DNA of 64,000 nt from Martinezella lusitana (GTDB lineage Bacteria; Pseudomonadota; Alphaproteobacteria; Rhizobiales; Rhizobiaceae). Each line of letters starts with the position of its first letter. Positions within the stretch are counted from its first letter, which is position 1. The DNA lies in contig NZ_JAFEVL010000045.1 in assembly GCF_016901135.1 (NCBI RefSeq), forward strand, positions 310,001 through 374,000, written 5' to 3'. The notes under the pieces are model-generated. The model was not told the DNA's origin. It made no database searches and saw nothing but the letters and a program-made list of their open reading frames with translations. Shown piece by piece: positions 55,731 to 64,000 of this stretch. The translations under genes and the position numbers were made by a program.

Positions 55731-56807
55731 ATGAAACTTCTATCTATTACGCGCCTGGTTGCCGGAGCCGTCATCGCTCTCACCATGCTTTCGGTCTCCG
55801 CTCGCGCCGAGGACCCGCTGGTCATTCACGTCGGCTATGCTGCCATCGGCGTCGACAACCGCCCCTATTCCGAGGGGACCTCGGCGGCGACGGCGCGCGC
55901 CGGTGAGTTTCTGGAAAAGGAATTTGCCGGCGATCCGAACGTCAAGATCGAATGGACCTTCTTCAAGGGCGCCGGCCCGGCCGTGAACGAAGGTTTTGCC
56001 AATGACCAGCTCGATTTTGCCTACCAGGGCGATCTGCCAGCGCTGATCGGACGGGCGACCGGCCTGAAGACGAGGTTTCTGCTGGCAAGCGGTGCGCGCA
56101 AGCCGCTTTATCTCGCCGTTGCCAAGGGATCCGGCATCAAGACGATCGAGGATCTGAAGGGCCGCAAGATTGCGCTGCAGCGCGGAACCAATGGCCACCT
56201 TGCCGCAATCAAGATTCTGCAGGCGCATGGACTGACGGAGCGGGATGTCCAGGTCGTCAACCTCGACAGCGCCGGAACCATTGCCGCGCTGACGAGCAAG
56301 GACATCGACGCCGCGTTCGGCGACACGCAGCTCATCAATCTGGCGGCCAAGGATAGCGCCGACATCATCTATACGACCAAGGGCGACGACCCGCGCTTCG
56401 GCCGCAACGCCGGCATCATCGGCCGCGAGGCTTTCATCGAAGCCCATCCCGAGATCACGCAGCGTGTTGTCGATGCCTTCGTCAAGGCAGCGCAGTGGTC
56501 TTCCGAAGAGCCGAACCGCGCTCAGCTCTTCGAGCTTTGGCACAAGTCCGGCACGCCGGTTCCGATCCTGGAAGAGTATTTCCGCAACGATACGCTCGCC
56601 TACCGCAATTCGCCGCTGATCGATGACCTGCTCGTCTCGCAGTACAAGGAGCAGGCCGTCAAGAGCAAGGAGTATGGTCTCATACGCCGCGACGTCGATC
56701 TCAATGGCTGGTTCGAGCCGAAATACCTCGACAACGCGCTTGAAAGGCTTGGCCTGAAGAAGTTCTGGCAGCCCTATGGCGCGGACGGCAAGCCGGTTGC
56801 TTCCTGA
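55731..56807 (+). CDS. ABC transporter substrate-binding protein, SsuA type
   Basis: A 358-residue periplasmic binding protein with a signal peptide ending near residue 26 (VAGAVIALTMLSVSARAED). The mature part shows VIHVGYAAIGVDNRPYS, DQLDFAYQGDLPALIGRATG, LKGRKIALQRGTNGHLAAIKIL and FIEAHPEITQRVVDAFVKAAQW, as in aliphatic sulfonate binding proteins. GGAG precedes the ATG. Unlike the DszB-like protein at 31990, it has a signal peptide and no matching Cys-His-Arg set. Confidence 0.88.
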   Translation: MKLLSITRLVAGAVIALTMLSVSARAEDPLVIHVGYAAIGVDNRPYSEGTSAATARAGEFLEKEFAGDPNVKIEWTFFKGAGPAVNEGFANDQLDFAYQGDLPALIGRATGLKTRFLLASGARKPLYLAVAKGSGIKTIEDLKGRKIALQRGTNGHLAAIKILQAHGLTERDVQVVNLDSAGTIAALTSKDIDAAFGDTQLINLAAKDSADIIYTTKGDDPRFGRNAGIIGREAFIEAHPEITQRVVDAFVKAAQWSSEEPNRAQLFELWHKSGTPVPILEEYFRNDTLAYRNSPLIDDLLVSQYKEQAVKSKEYGLIRRDVDLNGWFEPKYLDNALERLGLKKFWQPYGADGKPVAS

Positions 56808-56839
56808 GCTGTGGCTATAGCCCTGGCGAGGAGACATGC

Positions 56840-57658
56840 ATGAGCGCCATGATTGAGACTGCCAGCCGTGCCGGACCGCGGTTGCCTTCCGCAAGACTGC
56901 GGCGGCTCGCCGTGCTCACGACAGGCCTGATCTTCCCGCTTGGCTTGCTTGGCCTCTGGTGGGTCTCCTCCTCCAGAGGCTGGCTACCGGAACAGATCCT
57001 GCCGGCGCCGGCCTATGTCTATCAGACCGGCCGCGACATGATCCTGAGCGGTGAGCTCCCTTATCATACCGGGGTGAGCCTGGCGCGCGTCGTCATCGGC
57101 TTTACGATCGGCGCAGGCTTGGGGCTGCTTCTCGGCATCGCCATGGGACTTTCCGAAAGAGTGGAGGACTATGCAAAACCGCTTTTCCTCGCCTTTGCAC
57201 AGATCCCGACACTCGGATGGATCCCGCTTTTGATGCTGTTTGTCGGCATCGAGGAGACGCTGAAGATCATCATCATCGCCAAAGGCGCCATCGTGCCGAT
57301 GACGCTGAATACGCTGACGGGAATTCGCGGCGTCTCGCCGAAATATGTCGAGGTCGGCAGGGCATTGCGCTTCAGCCGCTGGCAGACGTTGCGGCTGATC
57401 GTGCTACCCGGCGCCATCCCCTCGATATTCACCGGTATCCGCTACGGGCTGACGCATTCATGGACGGCGCTGGTCGGGGTCGAGTTGCTCGCTTCTTCGG
57501 AAGGGCTTGGATACCTGCTGGTCTGGGGGCGGCAGATGTTCTGGCTCGACACGGTCATCGTCGCGATGATTGCCATCGGGCTTGTCGGTTTCGTCATGGA
57601 CAAGGGGCTGGATCGCATCGAGTTGTCGATTCAGCGCTGGAAGCGACAGGAGATCTGA
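56840..57658 (+). CDS. ABC transporter permease, SsuC type
   Basis: A 272-residue inner-membrane permease with about six helices (LGLLGLWWVSSSRGWLPEQILPAP, GFTIGAGLGLLLGIAMGLS) and the EAA loop (EVGRALRFSRWQTLRLIVLPGAIPSIFTGIRYGLTHSW) typical of SsuC/TauC. Follows the binding protein by 32 bases with GAGGAG upstream. Confidence 0.9.
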   Translation: MSAMIETASRAGPRLPSARLRRLAVLTTGLIFPLGLLGLWWVSSSRGWLPEQILPAPAYVYQTGRDMILSGELPYHTGVSLARVVIGFTIGAGLGLLLGIAMGLSERVEDYAKPLFLAFAQIPTLGWIPLLMLFVGIEETLKIIIIAKGAIVPMTLNTLTGIRGVSPKYVEVGRALRFSRWQTLRLIVLPGAIPSIFTGIRYGLTHSWTALVGVELLASSEGLGYLLVWGRQMFWLDTVIVAMIAIGLVGFVMDKGLDRIELSIQRWKRQEI

Positions 57659-57660
57659 CG

Positions 57661-58437
57661 ATGGCCAGTGCTAGCCGTTTCGTCCGATTCCGCCGTGGCA
57701 TCACATTGCCGATCCTTCTCTTCATCGCCTGGGAAGTCTCAAGCCGGACCGGCCTTGTCGATGCGCGTTTCCTGCCGTCTTTGGAAGATGTTGCCGCCAC
57801 CGCCAAGCGCGAACTGATCGACAACGATCTCATCGGTGAGCTGGGCTTCAGCCTGATGCGCAATATCGCCGGATTTCTAATCGGCTGCGTGCTCGGCGTC
57901 GGCTTCGCGAGCGTTCTTGCCTTGTCACGCGTTGCCGATCGGCTGCTGATGCCGACCTTCAATGGGCTGAAGCAGATATCTCTTCTTGCCTGGATACCGT
58001 TGATCTCGGTCTGGTTCGGCTTTGGTGAACAGGCGAAGATCGTCTTCGTCGCCCTCGCCGCCTTCATTCCTATTGTCCTCAATACCTATGACGGCATGCG
58101 CCAGGCGCCGGCAGATCTTTTGGAGGTCGCAAGGGCACTCAAGTTCAATGCACGACAGAAGGCGCTGCGGATCTACATCCCGGCGGCCATGCCGTCGATC
58201 GCAACGGGAGTGCATCTTGGCTTGATCTACGCCTGGCTGGCGACTGTTGGGGCGGAATACTTCCTTGCGGTCGGTCCAGGCGTCGGCGGGCTGGTCATAG
58301 CCGGACGAGAGAGGTTCGATATGGCGCTTGTCATGGTCGGCGTCCTCGTGCTTGGCCTCGTCGGCTTTACCCTTAATCGTCTCGCCTACGTCCTGGAAGC
58401 TTACTTGTTGCGCTGGCGGCCCAAACAGCCCGCATGA
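57661..58437 (+). CDS. second ABC transporter permease, SsuC type
   Basis: A 258-residue permease of the same family (FIAWEVSSRTGLVDARFLPS, WIPLISVWFGFGEQAKIVFVALAAFIPIVLNTYDGMRQAPADLLEVARALKFN, AAMPSIATGVHLGLIYAWLATVGAEYF). It begins 2 bases after the first permease stop with AGGAG upstream. The two permeases probably form a heterodimer, whereas most SsuABC systems have one permease. Confidence 0.9.
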   Translation: MASASRFVRFRRGITLPILLFIAWEVSSRTGLVDARFLPSLEDVAATAKRELIDNDLIGELGFSLMRNIAGFLIGCVLGVGFASVLALSRVADRLLMPTFNGLKQISLLAWIPLISVWFGFGEQAKIVFVALAAFIPIVLNTYDGMRQAPADLLEVARALKFNARQKALRIYIPAAMPSIATGVHLGLIYAWLATVGAEYFLAVGPGVGGLVIAGRERFDMALVMVGVLVLGLVGFTLNRLAYVLEAYLLRWRPKQPA

Positions 58438-58602
58438 GCGACATCTCACGTTGTTTCCGGCTAACGGTTGAAGCGCTATTCGATTGGGTATGAGTACTCC
58501 TGCCGTATCCACAAAAGACAGACCGCAGGAAGCGGTCAATCTGCGTTTCAGCAATTCGCTGCTCTTGCAGCATAACTGTATCCAGCGATAGCCACTTCAC
58601 TC

Positions 58603-59241
58603 TCACGCTGAAAATTTGCGACCGAGCATCTTTGAGTACTCTTCCGCTTTGGCCTTTGCCTGGCCTTCTATGAATAGGGCGGCCCCCACGACAGCCATAT
58701 CCACCTGGAAGCGATTCAGGCGCTTGAAGTGTTCGGGCTCGATTCGACCATCAACTACCGTGTAGAGCCCGTTCGGGCGTTGCGCGAGACGATCGAATGC
58801 GTGTTGGTCGAAAGCACCTCCACCGGCCGGCGCCGTAAGAAGCAAGCAGCCGTCGACGTGATCGAGCTCGGCGTCAAGGGCTGCGACGGGCGTCGTGTGC
58901 CTGAGCGCCGCATAGACCTTCACTCCATTACTCCGGCCGATCGCGGTGAGTTCCCTGAAATCCTGATCGGCTTCGAGATGGATCGCGATGGATCGCACGC
59001 CTATTTCGGAGAAGCGTATCACCGAGTTCTTCGGCCGGGCGACCATTAGATGCACATCGAGCGGCATCGACGTCCGTCTGCTCAAATCGCGGATGAGACG
59101 CGCGCTCAGTCCGTATTCCGGCGCAAAGACGCCGTCCATGACGTCAAGATGCAAGGATTCGACGCTTGCAGAAACCGCGTCGATTTCCTCAGCCAGACGA
59201 AACGGGTCGGCTGCGTAAACTGAAGCGGAAAGAGCGGTCAT
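58603..59241 (-). CDS. ribulose-phosphate 3-epimerase family protein
   Basis: A 212-residue TIM-barrel protein of the Rpe family. Metal and catalytic residues can be placed: His and Asp in SLHLDVMDGVFAP, His in LDVHLMV, and Asp in VVDGRI. Canonical Rpe has VDGG rather than VDGR at the last site, and the usual SAD-like start (SIL/SADF) is replaced by SASVYAADP, so it may act on another sugar phosphate, as AlsE or UlaE-like enzymes do. The ATG overlaps the stop of the sugar ATPase gene (ATGA), so the two are translationally coupled. Confidence 0.8.
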   Translation of the reverse strand: MTALSASVYAADPFRLAEEIDAVSASVESLHLDVMDGVFAPEYGLSARLIRDLSRRTSMPLDVHLMVARPKNSVIRFSEIGVRSIAIHLEADQDFRELTAIGRSNGVKVYAALRHTTPVAALDAELDHVDGCLLLTAPAGGGAFDQHAFDRLAQRPNGLYTVVDGRIEPEHFKRLNRFQVDMAVVGAALFIEGQAKAKAEEYSKMLGRKFSA

Positions 59242-60728
59242 GCGGCTGGCGCCCATGCCGCTTCGCGCAGCTTTGCCAGCGACCACTCGCCTACTTGCCT
59301 GGGAACGGAACTGCAATAGCCGTGCTGGAAGATCGCAATGCGGTCGCAGATCTCGACAAGCTCTTCCTCTTCGGAGGAGACAACGACGATGCAGCGGCCC
59401 TCGTCGGCCAGGCGCCGGATGATGTCGTAAATATCGGACTTTGCACCGATGTCGACGCCCTTCGTGGGCTCGTCGAGGAGGACAAGGTCGGCGTTCTGTT
59501 CGATAATGCGGCCGAGCAGAACCTTCTGTTGATTGCCGCCCGACAGAGACTTGACCGGAGCGTCCAGCCGGCCGCGGGTGCCGATTGACGCCAGCGTGCG
59601 GCGCGCGGAGGCGCGTGCTCCGGCAAGATCGACGAATCCGTTCCTGCGGTATCTTGTTAAGGTCGAGAGGACCACGTTCTGAAACGATGACATCAGCGGG
59701 ATGAATCCATCGATCTTGCGCTCTTCGGTCAGGAAGGCGATCCCACTTCCGATCGCTTGCTTGGGGTTCGTCGGATGATAGGGCTTGCCGGCGATCTCGA
59801 TGGTTCCCGCCGTCACGGTCTCCATTCCATAGAGGGTTCTGAGAAAACGGGTACGTCCCGAACCTACAAGGCCGTAGAGGCCGAGGACCTCGCCTCGTCT
59901 TGCCTCGACGTCCGCGCCTTTCAGTCTTTTGCCTGCCAGACCCCGAACGCGCAGAAACACATCGCCAGCAGGCCGCGCGTCCCGCTGCGTCGTCGCATGC
60001 TTTCCGTGGGCATCGCCGACGATGGCATCGACGATAGCCTGCTTGCTGACGTCGCCGCCAGCGGCATGGTAGACGACGCGTCCGCCTGACAGGACCGTGG
60101 CTTCGTCGCAAACAGTCAGGACCTCGTCCAGCTTGTGGGATACCAAAACGATGCCGATATTTCGATCGAGCGCTATACGGCGCACATGGTTCAGCAGGTC
60201 GGCCGACTGGTTTCCGTCCAGGGCGGTGGTCGGCTCGTCGAGGAACAGGAAGCGGGCCTTGCCCTCAAGGTTTGCGATCACCTCGATAAGCTGCTTTTCA
60301 GGGTGGGAAAGGCCTTTGACAGTGCGCGTGACGTCAATGTTCAGGCCGTAGCTCGAAAGCAGTGTCTTGCTATAGGCGTTCATCTCGGCGGTGCGCTTCA
60401 CGCCATGGAGCGTGACCTCGCGTCCAAGGAAAAGGTTTTCGGCTACGGTCAAGTTGGAGATGAGGCGCAGCTCCTGGTAGACGCATCCAATCCCTTTCGC
60501 GAGCGCTTCCCTGGGCGAAGCGAGCTCGACGACTTCGTCGTCGACCGTCAGCACGCCATCGTCCTGAGGCTGTGCGCCGGCAAGGATCTTCAGAAGCGTG
60601 GACTTGCCTGCACCATTGTGGCCGAAGAGGCCGTGGATCGTGCCGGGCTTCACTTCAAAATCGATCCCGTGCAACACGCCGACACCGGCAAACGACTTGG
60701 TGACGCCTTTGGCACTGTAGCTCGACAT
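59238..60728 (-). CDS. sugar ABC transporter double ATP-binding protein (RbsA/XylG type)
   Basis: A 496-residue protein with two fused ATPase domains. The first has Walker A GHNGAGKST, Walker B FLFLDEPTTALD and a degenerate signature (LSHPEKQ instead of LSGGxxQ). The second has signature LSGGNQQKV and Walker B LVLLDEPTKGVD but a degenerate Walker A region (GLVGSGRTR), as is normal for the family. The ATG at 60728 follows GAGGG; a TTG at 60743 is less likely. Energises uptake with the permease at 61821. Confidence 0.9.
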   Translation of the reverse strand: MSSYSAKGVTKSFAGVGVLHGIDFEVKPGTIHGLFGHNGAGKSTLLKILAGAQPQDDGVLTVDDEVVELASPREALAKGIGCVYQELRLISNLTVAENLFLGREVTLHGVKRTAEMNAYSKTLLSSYGLNIDVTRTVKGLSHPEKQLIEVIANLEGKARFLFLDEPTTALDGNQSADLLNHVRRIALDRNIGIVLVSHKLDEVLTVCDEATVLSGGRVVYHAAGGDVSKQAIVDAIVGDAHGKHATTQRDARPAGDVFLRVRGLAGKRLKGADVEARRGEVLGLYGLVGSGRTRFLRTLYGMETVTAGTIEIAGKPYHPTNPKQAIGSGIAFLTEERKIDGFIPLMSSFQNVVLSTLTRYRRNGFVDLAGARASARRTLASIGTRGRLDAPVKSLSGGNQQKVLLGRIIEQNADLVLLDEPTKGVDIGAKSDIYDIIRRLADEGRCIVVVSSEEEELVEICDRIAIFQHGYCSSVPRQVGEWSLAKLREAAWAPAA

Positions 60729-60759
60729 TTCGGATACCCTCAAGCTTCGGTGGAAAGAG

Positions 60760-60784
60760 GGCGCGCGGCATCTGGCCGCGCGCC
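60760..60784 (-). terminator. GC-rich hairpin after the sugar-binding protein gene
   Basis: A perfect 9-bp stem GGCGCGCGG / CCGCGCGCC followed on the minus strand by CTCTTT lies between the binding-protein and ATPase genes. It probably attenuates read-through so that the binding protein is made in excess. Confidence 0.6.
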
Positions 60785-60794
60785 GTGGAGAGGA

Positions 60795-61751
60795 TCAATA
60801 CGCCTTGTCGACGGTCCCGCCGGCATTGTCCTTGTTGACGAGAAGCGGCGGGCTATCGATCACCGGATCCAGCTTCTGCCCATCGAAGAACTTCTTGATG
60901 TTCTCGACCTGGATCTGCGCAAGCTTTGCTGGCTCCTGGATCGCGCCGGCCTTCAGGATCGAATTGTCTTCGATATTCTTGACGCCGAGCTTGTCGACGA
61001 AGGCGTAAAGCTTCACGTCGTCACGGCCAAGCTGCTGGATCGCTGCCAAGGCCCCAAGCGCAGACGGCTCCGTATCGGAATAGACGACGGTGATGTCGGG
61101 GTGGCCCTGAAGCATCTCGGTCGTGACCTTCAACGACGTCGTCTCCTCGACCTTGCCGTTGACCAAAGCGACGAACTTCACGTTCGGGTTCGAAGCGAGC
61201 CCCTCCTTGAAACCGTCGTCGCGAGCATTCGCCGCCACCGACGTCGGTTCGCCGACGATACCGACCACGGCCTTGCCGTCGGCGCCGATGTCCTTGAGCA
61301 GTTGCTTGCCGATGTAGACGCCACCGGCCTTCTGGTCCGTCTGGACGGCCTGCTCAACCTTCAGGCTCTCAGCCTTCAGTCCTTCCGGGTCGGGCAGAAG
61401 GTTGATCGTGAACACCGGGATCTTGGCCTGGTTCAGCTCGGATACCGAAGCGACGCAAGGGCCGGAGGAAACGCAGTTGAGCGCAACTGCGGACACGCCC
61501 TGCTGGACCAGCGTCTGAACCTGCGAAAGCTGCTTTGCGTCGTCGTTGTCAGCGATGAGCACACGCACCTCGAAGCCCTGCTTTACGCCATTTTCCTCGA
61601 AGCTCTTCTTCATGGCGACGTAGTAGGGGTTGGTGAGGTTCGGAAGGGCCACGCCCAGAACCTTCTTGTCCTGCGCATGCGCGATCGCGGCCGACATTGC
61701 GAGCGACATGCCCAGTGCCGCCAAAGCGGAATTTTTCAAAAGCTTCTTCAT
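60795..61751 (-). CDS. sugar ABC transporter substrate-binding protein (RbsB-like)
   Basis: A 318-residue periplasmic binding protein with signal peptide ending near residue 27 (LAALGMSLAMSAAIAHAQ). The mature part has VLGVALPNLTNPYYVAMKKSFEENG, TLVQQGVSAVALNC and GAIQEPAKLAQIQVENIKKF, as in pentose/ribose binding proteins. Two cysteines (ALNCVSSGPCVAS) lie six residues apart and could form a disulfide, an uncommon feature here. AAGGAGGAG precedes the ATG at 61751. Confidence 0.88.
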   Translation of the reverse strand: MKKLLKNSALAALGMSLAMSAAIAHAQDKKVLGVALPNLTNPYYVAMKKSFEENGVKQGFEVRVLIADNDDAKQLSQVQTLVQQGVSAVALNCVSSGPCVASVSELNQAKIPVFTINLLPDPEGLKAESLKVEQAVQTDQKAGGVYIGKQLLKDIGADGKAVVGIVGEPTSVAANARDDGFKEGLASNPNVKFVALVNGKVEETTSLKVTTEMLQGHPDITVVYSDTEPSALGALAAIQQLGRDDVKLYAFVDKLGVKNIEDNSILKAGAIQEPAKLAQIQVENIKKFFDGQKLDPVIDSPPLLVNKDNAGGTVDKAY

Positions 61752-61820
61752 CTTTCTCCTCCTTTTGGATGATGAATCTCGGTAGTTGCCGGTTCGGCCG
61801 GTGCCGTCTCGCTTCACGCC

Positions 61821-62843
61821 TCAGGCGCTGGCCGAAAACTTTTTCTTCAGCAGAGCGACCCAGGGAAGGGAAAGCCGGCTGGAGGAACGCAGGGTGTCGA
61901 ACGTCACGCCGACGAGGATGATCACGCCGATGACGAGGGGCTGCCAGTAGGCGCTGACATTCAGCACGTTCATAAGGTTGGAGATGGTCGCGATCAGCGT
62001 AGCGCCGATCATCGCGCCGTAGATCGAGCCGATACCGCCGAAAAGGCTGACGCCGCCAACGACTGCGCCCGCGATCGAGAAGAAAAGCTCGTCGCCGCGT
62101 CCGGCCGTCGGATAGCCGGTCATCAGCCGCGATCCGTAGATCAGACCGCCGCATGCGCCGCAGAAGCCGGAAATCGCGTAGACCAGAACGGTAATGCGGG
62201 ACGTGTTGACGCCGGCGAGCCTCGCGGCTTCAGCGTTGCCGCCGACCGCGAAGATATGGGTCCCGGTCACCGTCCGTTTGATGAACATAGCGGCCGCGAT
62301 GATGGCAATCGCCAGGGCGATGACCGGGAACGGGATCCCAAAAACCTTGGCTTGTCCGATAAAGCGGTAGCCGAAATCCATCACGCGGATGGATTCCGCG
62401 CCGGTTATGATCTGCGGGATCGAGGCAGCGACGCCCATCATGGCGAAGGTAACGATGAAAGGGGGAACGCCAGTCCGGTCGATGATCAGTCCGTTGACTG
62501 CGCCGGCAAGCGCTCCGACCGCAAGAACCAGGAGTGCGGCGACGGGCCATGGCAAACCTACCGTTTCCATGAATACCGCGGCGATAACACAGGTCATCGC
62601 TACGATCGAGCCACAAGAGAGGTCGATGCCACCCGTGAAGAGGACAAAGGACTGCCCGAGGCAAAGGAAGCCGATGACAGCGCCGTTCAGCAGCAGGACG
62701 AACATGTTCGATAGCGTCAGGAAGTTCGGCGATGCCAACGCTCCCGCGATCATCACGACCAGCAGGACAAATGCGATCCCCGCTTCCGCGGGAACCTTTA
62801 TTCCCCGGCCATCATGCGGTTGGAGTTGTGTCATGTCTGTCAT
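61821..62843 (-). CDS. sugar ABC transporter permease (RbsC type)
   Basis: A 340-residue inner-membrane protein with eight to ten helices and the RbsC hallmarks SFVLFTGGIDLSCGSIVA, NGLIIDRTGVPPFIVTFAMMGVAAS and the ANGGNAEAARLAGVNTSR-like loop (FAVGGNAEAARLAGVNTSRI). The ATG at 62843 or the one at 62834 may be used; AGAGG precedes both. Its start overlaps the end of the kinase gene by about 30 bases. Confidence 0.88.
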   Translation of the reverse strand: MTDMTQLQPHDGRGIKVPAEAGIAFVLLVVMIAGALASPNFLTLSNMFVLLLNGAVIGFLCLGQSFVLFTGGIDLSCGSIVAMTCVIAAVFMETVGLPWPVAALLVLAVGALAGAVNGLIIDRTGVPPFIVTFAMMGVAASIPQIITGAESIRVMDFGYRFIGQAKVFGIPFPVIALAIAIIAAAMFIKRTVTGTHIFAVGGNAEAARLAGVNTSRITVLVYAISGFCGACGGLIYGSRLMTGYPTAGRGDELFFSIAGAVVGGVSLFGGIGSIYGAMIGATLIATISNLMNVLNVSAYWQPLVIGVIILVGVTFDTLRSSSRLSLPWVALLKKKFSASA

Positions 62844-64000
62844 CGTCCTCTCTCCACTTTGCGAGGGGCTGGGCGGCCCGATAGGCGCCCCGCACTTCTT
62901 CCATCCGTGCGACGTCTCGTTCGCGCGGCTCCGCCACGATTTCGTACCGTGGCTCCCATTCTTCAGCGACCAGCGAGGTGCTGCGTCCGGATGCTGCGGC
63001 GGCAGCCTGGACCGCCGCGCCGGCTGCGGCCGCTTCGGGCAGGTCGCAAGTCCAAACGGGTTTTCCCGTGAGGTCGGCCAGGATTTGTCGATAGGCCCTC
63101 GAGCGCGAGGCGCCGCCGGTGACAATAAGGCGGCCACCCGTCTCAAGGCCTTGGGAAGCGAGAAGGTCGCCACCCTCCAGCAGCCCGCAGATGACGCCTT
63201 CGATGGCCGCTCTCGCGATCTGCCCCGGTTCGACGTCGCTGCGAATCCCGGCGAGGACGCCGGTGGCATTCGGAAGATCGGGCGTCCGTTCCCCGTCCAG
63301 ATAGGGAACCAGCACAACACCGCGCGCACCCGGCTCGGTCGCGAGCGCCAGCGTGTCGAACTCTTCCGTGGATGCCCGCAAAATTCGACGGAACGCGTCG
63401 GTCACCTTTGCCGAGTTGAGCGTGGTGACCATCGGCAGAAAGGCGTCCGTCGCGTCCGCATAGCCGTTGATCGCGCCTGTTTCGTCCTTGATGCCGATAG
63501 GCGTCCGTCCGTAGATCGTCCCGCTGGTGCCGAACGAGATGACGACGTCACCTTGGCGGATACCCATTCCCAAAGCCGCGGTCATGTTGTCGCCAGAGCC
63601 GGCGCCGACAACCGCTCCCTGCAGAGCCTCGAGTCCCTTGATCCGCTGGACAGAACCCGAAGCGTCGCTGGATCCAATGATGTCGGGGAGCACTCGCTCC
63701 CAGTCGACACCTGGAGCAGCAAGTTCCGCCAAGGCGTAGTCCCATTCGTTCCGGAAGGGGTCGAAGTATCCCGTTCCGGAGGAAACGCCGCGTTCTGTCG
63801 CGGTTCGGCCACTCAGGCGAAACAACAGGTAGTCGGACGGAAGCATGATGTGACGCGCCTTGGCGACAAGACCGGGAAAGACCCGCTCGGTCCATGCCAG
63901 CTTGCTGATGGTCAGGGCAGGAGCAGGTATGGATCCTGTTCGCGCCGCCCAACTCTTCGGCGAAAGCCTGTTGCGAAGGCGGACAGCGTCGGATGCCGCT
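62812..64000 (-). CDS. FGGY-family carbohydrate kinase (xylulokinase-like), 5' end outside the window
   Basis: The frame is open from 64000 to the stop at 62812 (396 residues visible), so the N-terminal ATP/sugar-binding part lies outside. Visible blocks: MLPSDYLLFRLSGRTATERGVSSGTGYFD, GAGSGDNMTAALGMGIRQGDVVISFGTSGTIYG, VPYLDGERTPDLPNATGVLAG and TGGASRSRAYRQILADLTGKPVW. These fit xylulokinase-type FGGY kinases, which phosphorylate an incoming keto-pentose. It is the first visible gene of the sugar-transport operon, whose last gene is the epimerase-like protein, together giving import, phosphorylation and epimerisation. Confidence 0.88.
   Translation of the reverse strand, partial: AASDAVRLRNRLSPKSWAARTGSIPAPALTISKLAWTERVFPGLVAKARHIMLPSDYLLFRLSGRTATERGVSSGTGYFDPFRNEWDYALAELAAPGVDWERVLPDIIGSSDASGSVQRIKGLEALQGAVVGAGSGDNMTAALGMGIRQGDVVISFGTSGTIYGRTPIGIKDETGAINGYADATDAFLPMVTTLNSAKVTDAFRRILRASTEEFDTLALATEPGARGVVLVPYLDGERTPDLPNATGVLAGIRSDVEPGQIARAAIEGVICGLLEGGDLLASQGLETGGRLIVTGGASRSRAYRQILADLTGKPVWTCDLPEAAAAGAAVQAAAAASGRSTSLVAEEWEPRYEIVAEPRERDVARMEEVRGAYRAAQPLAKWREDDDRHDTTPTA

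Noticed and set aside
59242..60111. An upstream extension of the epimerase frame that would give a 502-residue protein.
   Set aside because: The added part is an alternate frame of the sugar ATPase gene and is arginine-rich, low-complexity sequence. The ATG at 59241 with ATGA overlap gives a normal-length Rpe-family protein.

Overview
The window reads as an accessory, catabolism-rich stretch of an alphaproteobacterial genome, most likely a rhizobial one (Rhizobium/Agrobacterium/Ensifer type). The grounds are high GC, dense ABC-transporter operons each paired with a GntR, LysR or AraC regulator, good Shine-Dalgarno sites, and an IS6-type transposase fragment of the kind seen in rhizobia. I see no rRNA, tRNA, CRISPR array or replication gene. 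A large plasmid or chromid is plausible, but that is inference.

Layout. 1-9 kb: the end of a membrane protein, an aldo/keto reductase, then a glycan locus (GH94 phosphorylase, GH2 beta-mannosidase, FadR-type GntR regulator) divergent from mannonate dehydratase UxuA, with a pair of inverted operator-like sites between them. 9-12 kb: a PAS-GGDEF-EAL protein and a VOC-family protein. 12-17.7 kb: an arylformamidase-like hydrolase, kynureninase and a TrpXYZ-type ABC importer with a divergent GntR regulator, which looks like uptake and breakdown of tryptophan or kynurenine. 17.9-22.7 kb: a di-haem cytochrome c peroxidase followed closely by a chemoreceptor, and a second GGDEF-EAL protein. 22.7-27.3 kb: a gene-poor stretch with a transposase fragment, an AraC regulator with a short-chain dehydrogenase operon, and a VapBC-like toxin-antitoxin pair.

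27.5-58.4 kb is the most interesting part: a large organosulfur/flavin-monooxygenase island. It holds five luciferase-type (LLM) monooxygenases (four DszA/NtaA-like, one SfnG/RutA-like), four acyl-CoA-dehydrogenase-fold oxidases (two clearly DszC-like), one DszB-like desulfinase that keeps all four known catalytic residues, three oligopeptide-type binding proteins with twin-arginine signals, one complete Dpp-type permease/ATPase set, one SsuABC-type importer with two permeases, a nitroreductase, a DUF3088 protein and a LysR regulator. The parts form two divergent units. One, at 30.8-43.9 kb, is binding protein, monooxygenase, desulfinase and oxidase facing DppBCDF, aldo/keto reductase, oxidase and FAD protein. 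The other, at 46.9-58.4 kb, is a six-gene operon of duplicated DszC-DszA pairs facing DszA-SsuBACC. Together they could import organosulfur compounds, oxidise the sulfur, cleave C-S bonds and release sulfite for assimilation. The substrate is unknown.

58.6-64 kb: a sugar ABC operon on the minus strand (FGGY kinase running off the window, permease, binding protein, double ATPase, ribulose-phosphate 3-epimerase-like protein) for import and phosphorylation of a pentose or pentitol.

Starts were chosen by Shine-Dalgarno position and family N-termini. All functional names rest on motifs recognised by eye, without database searches.
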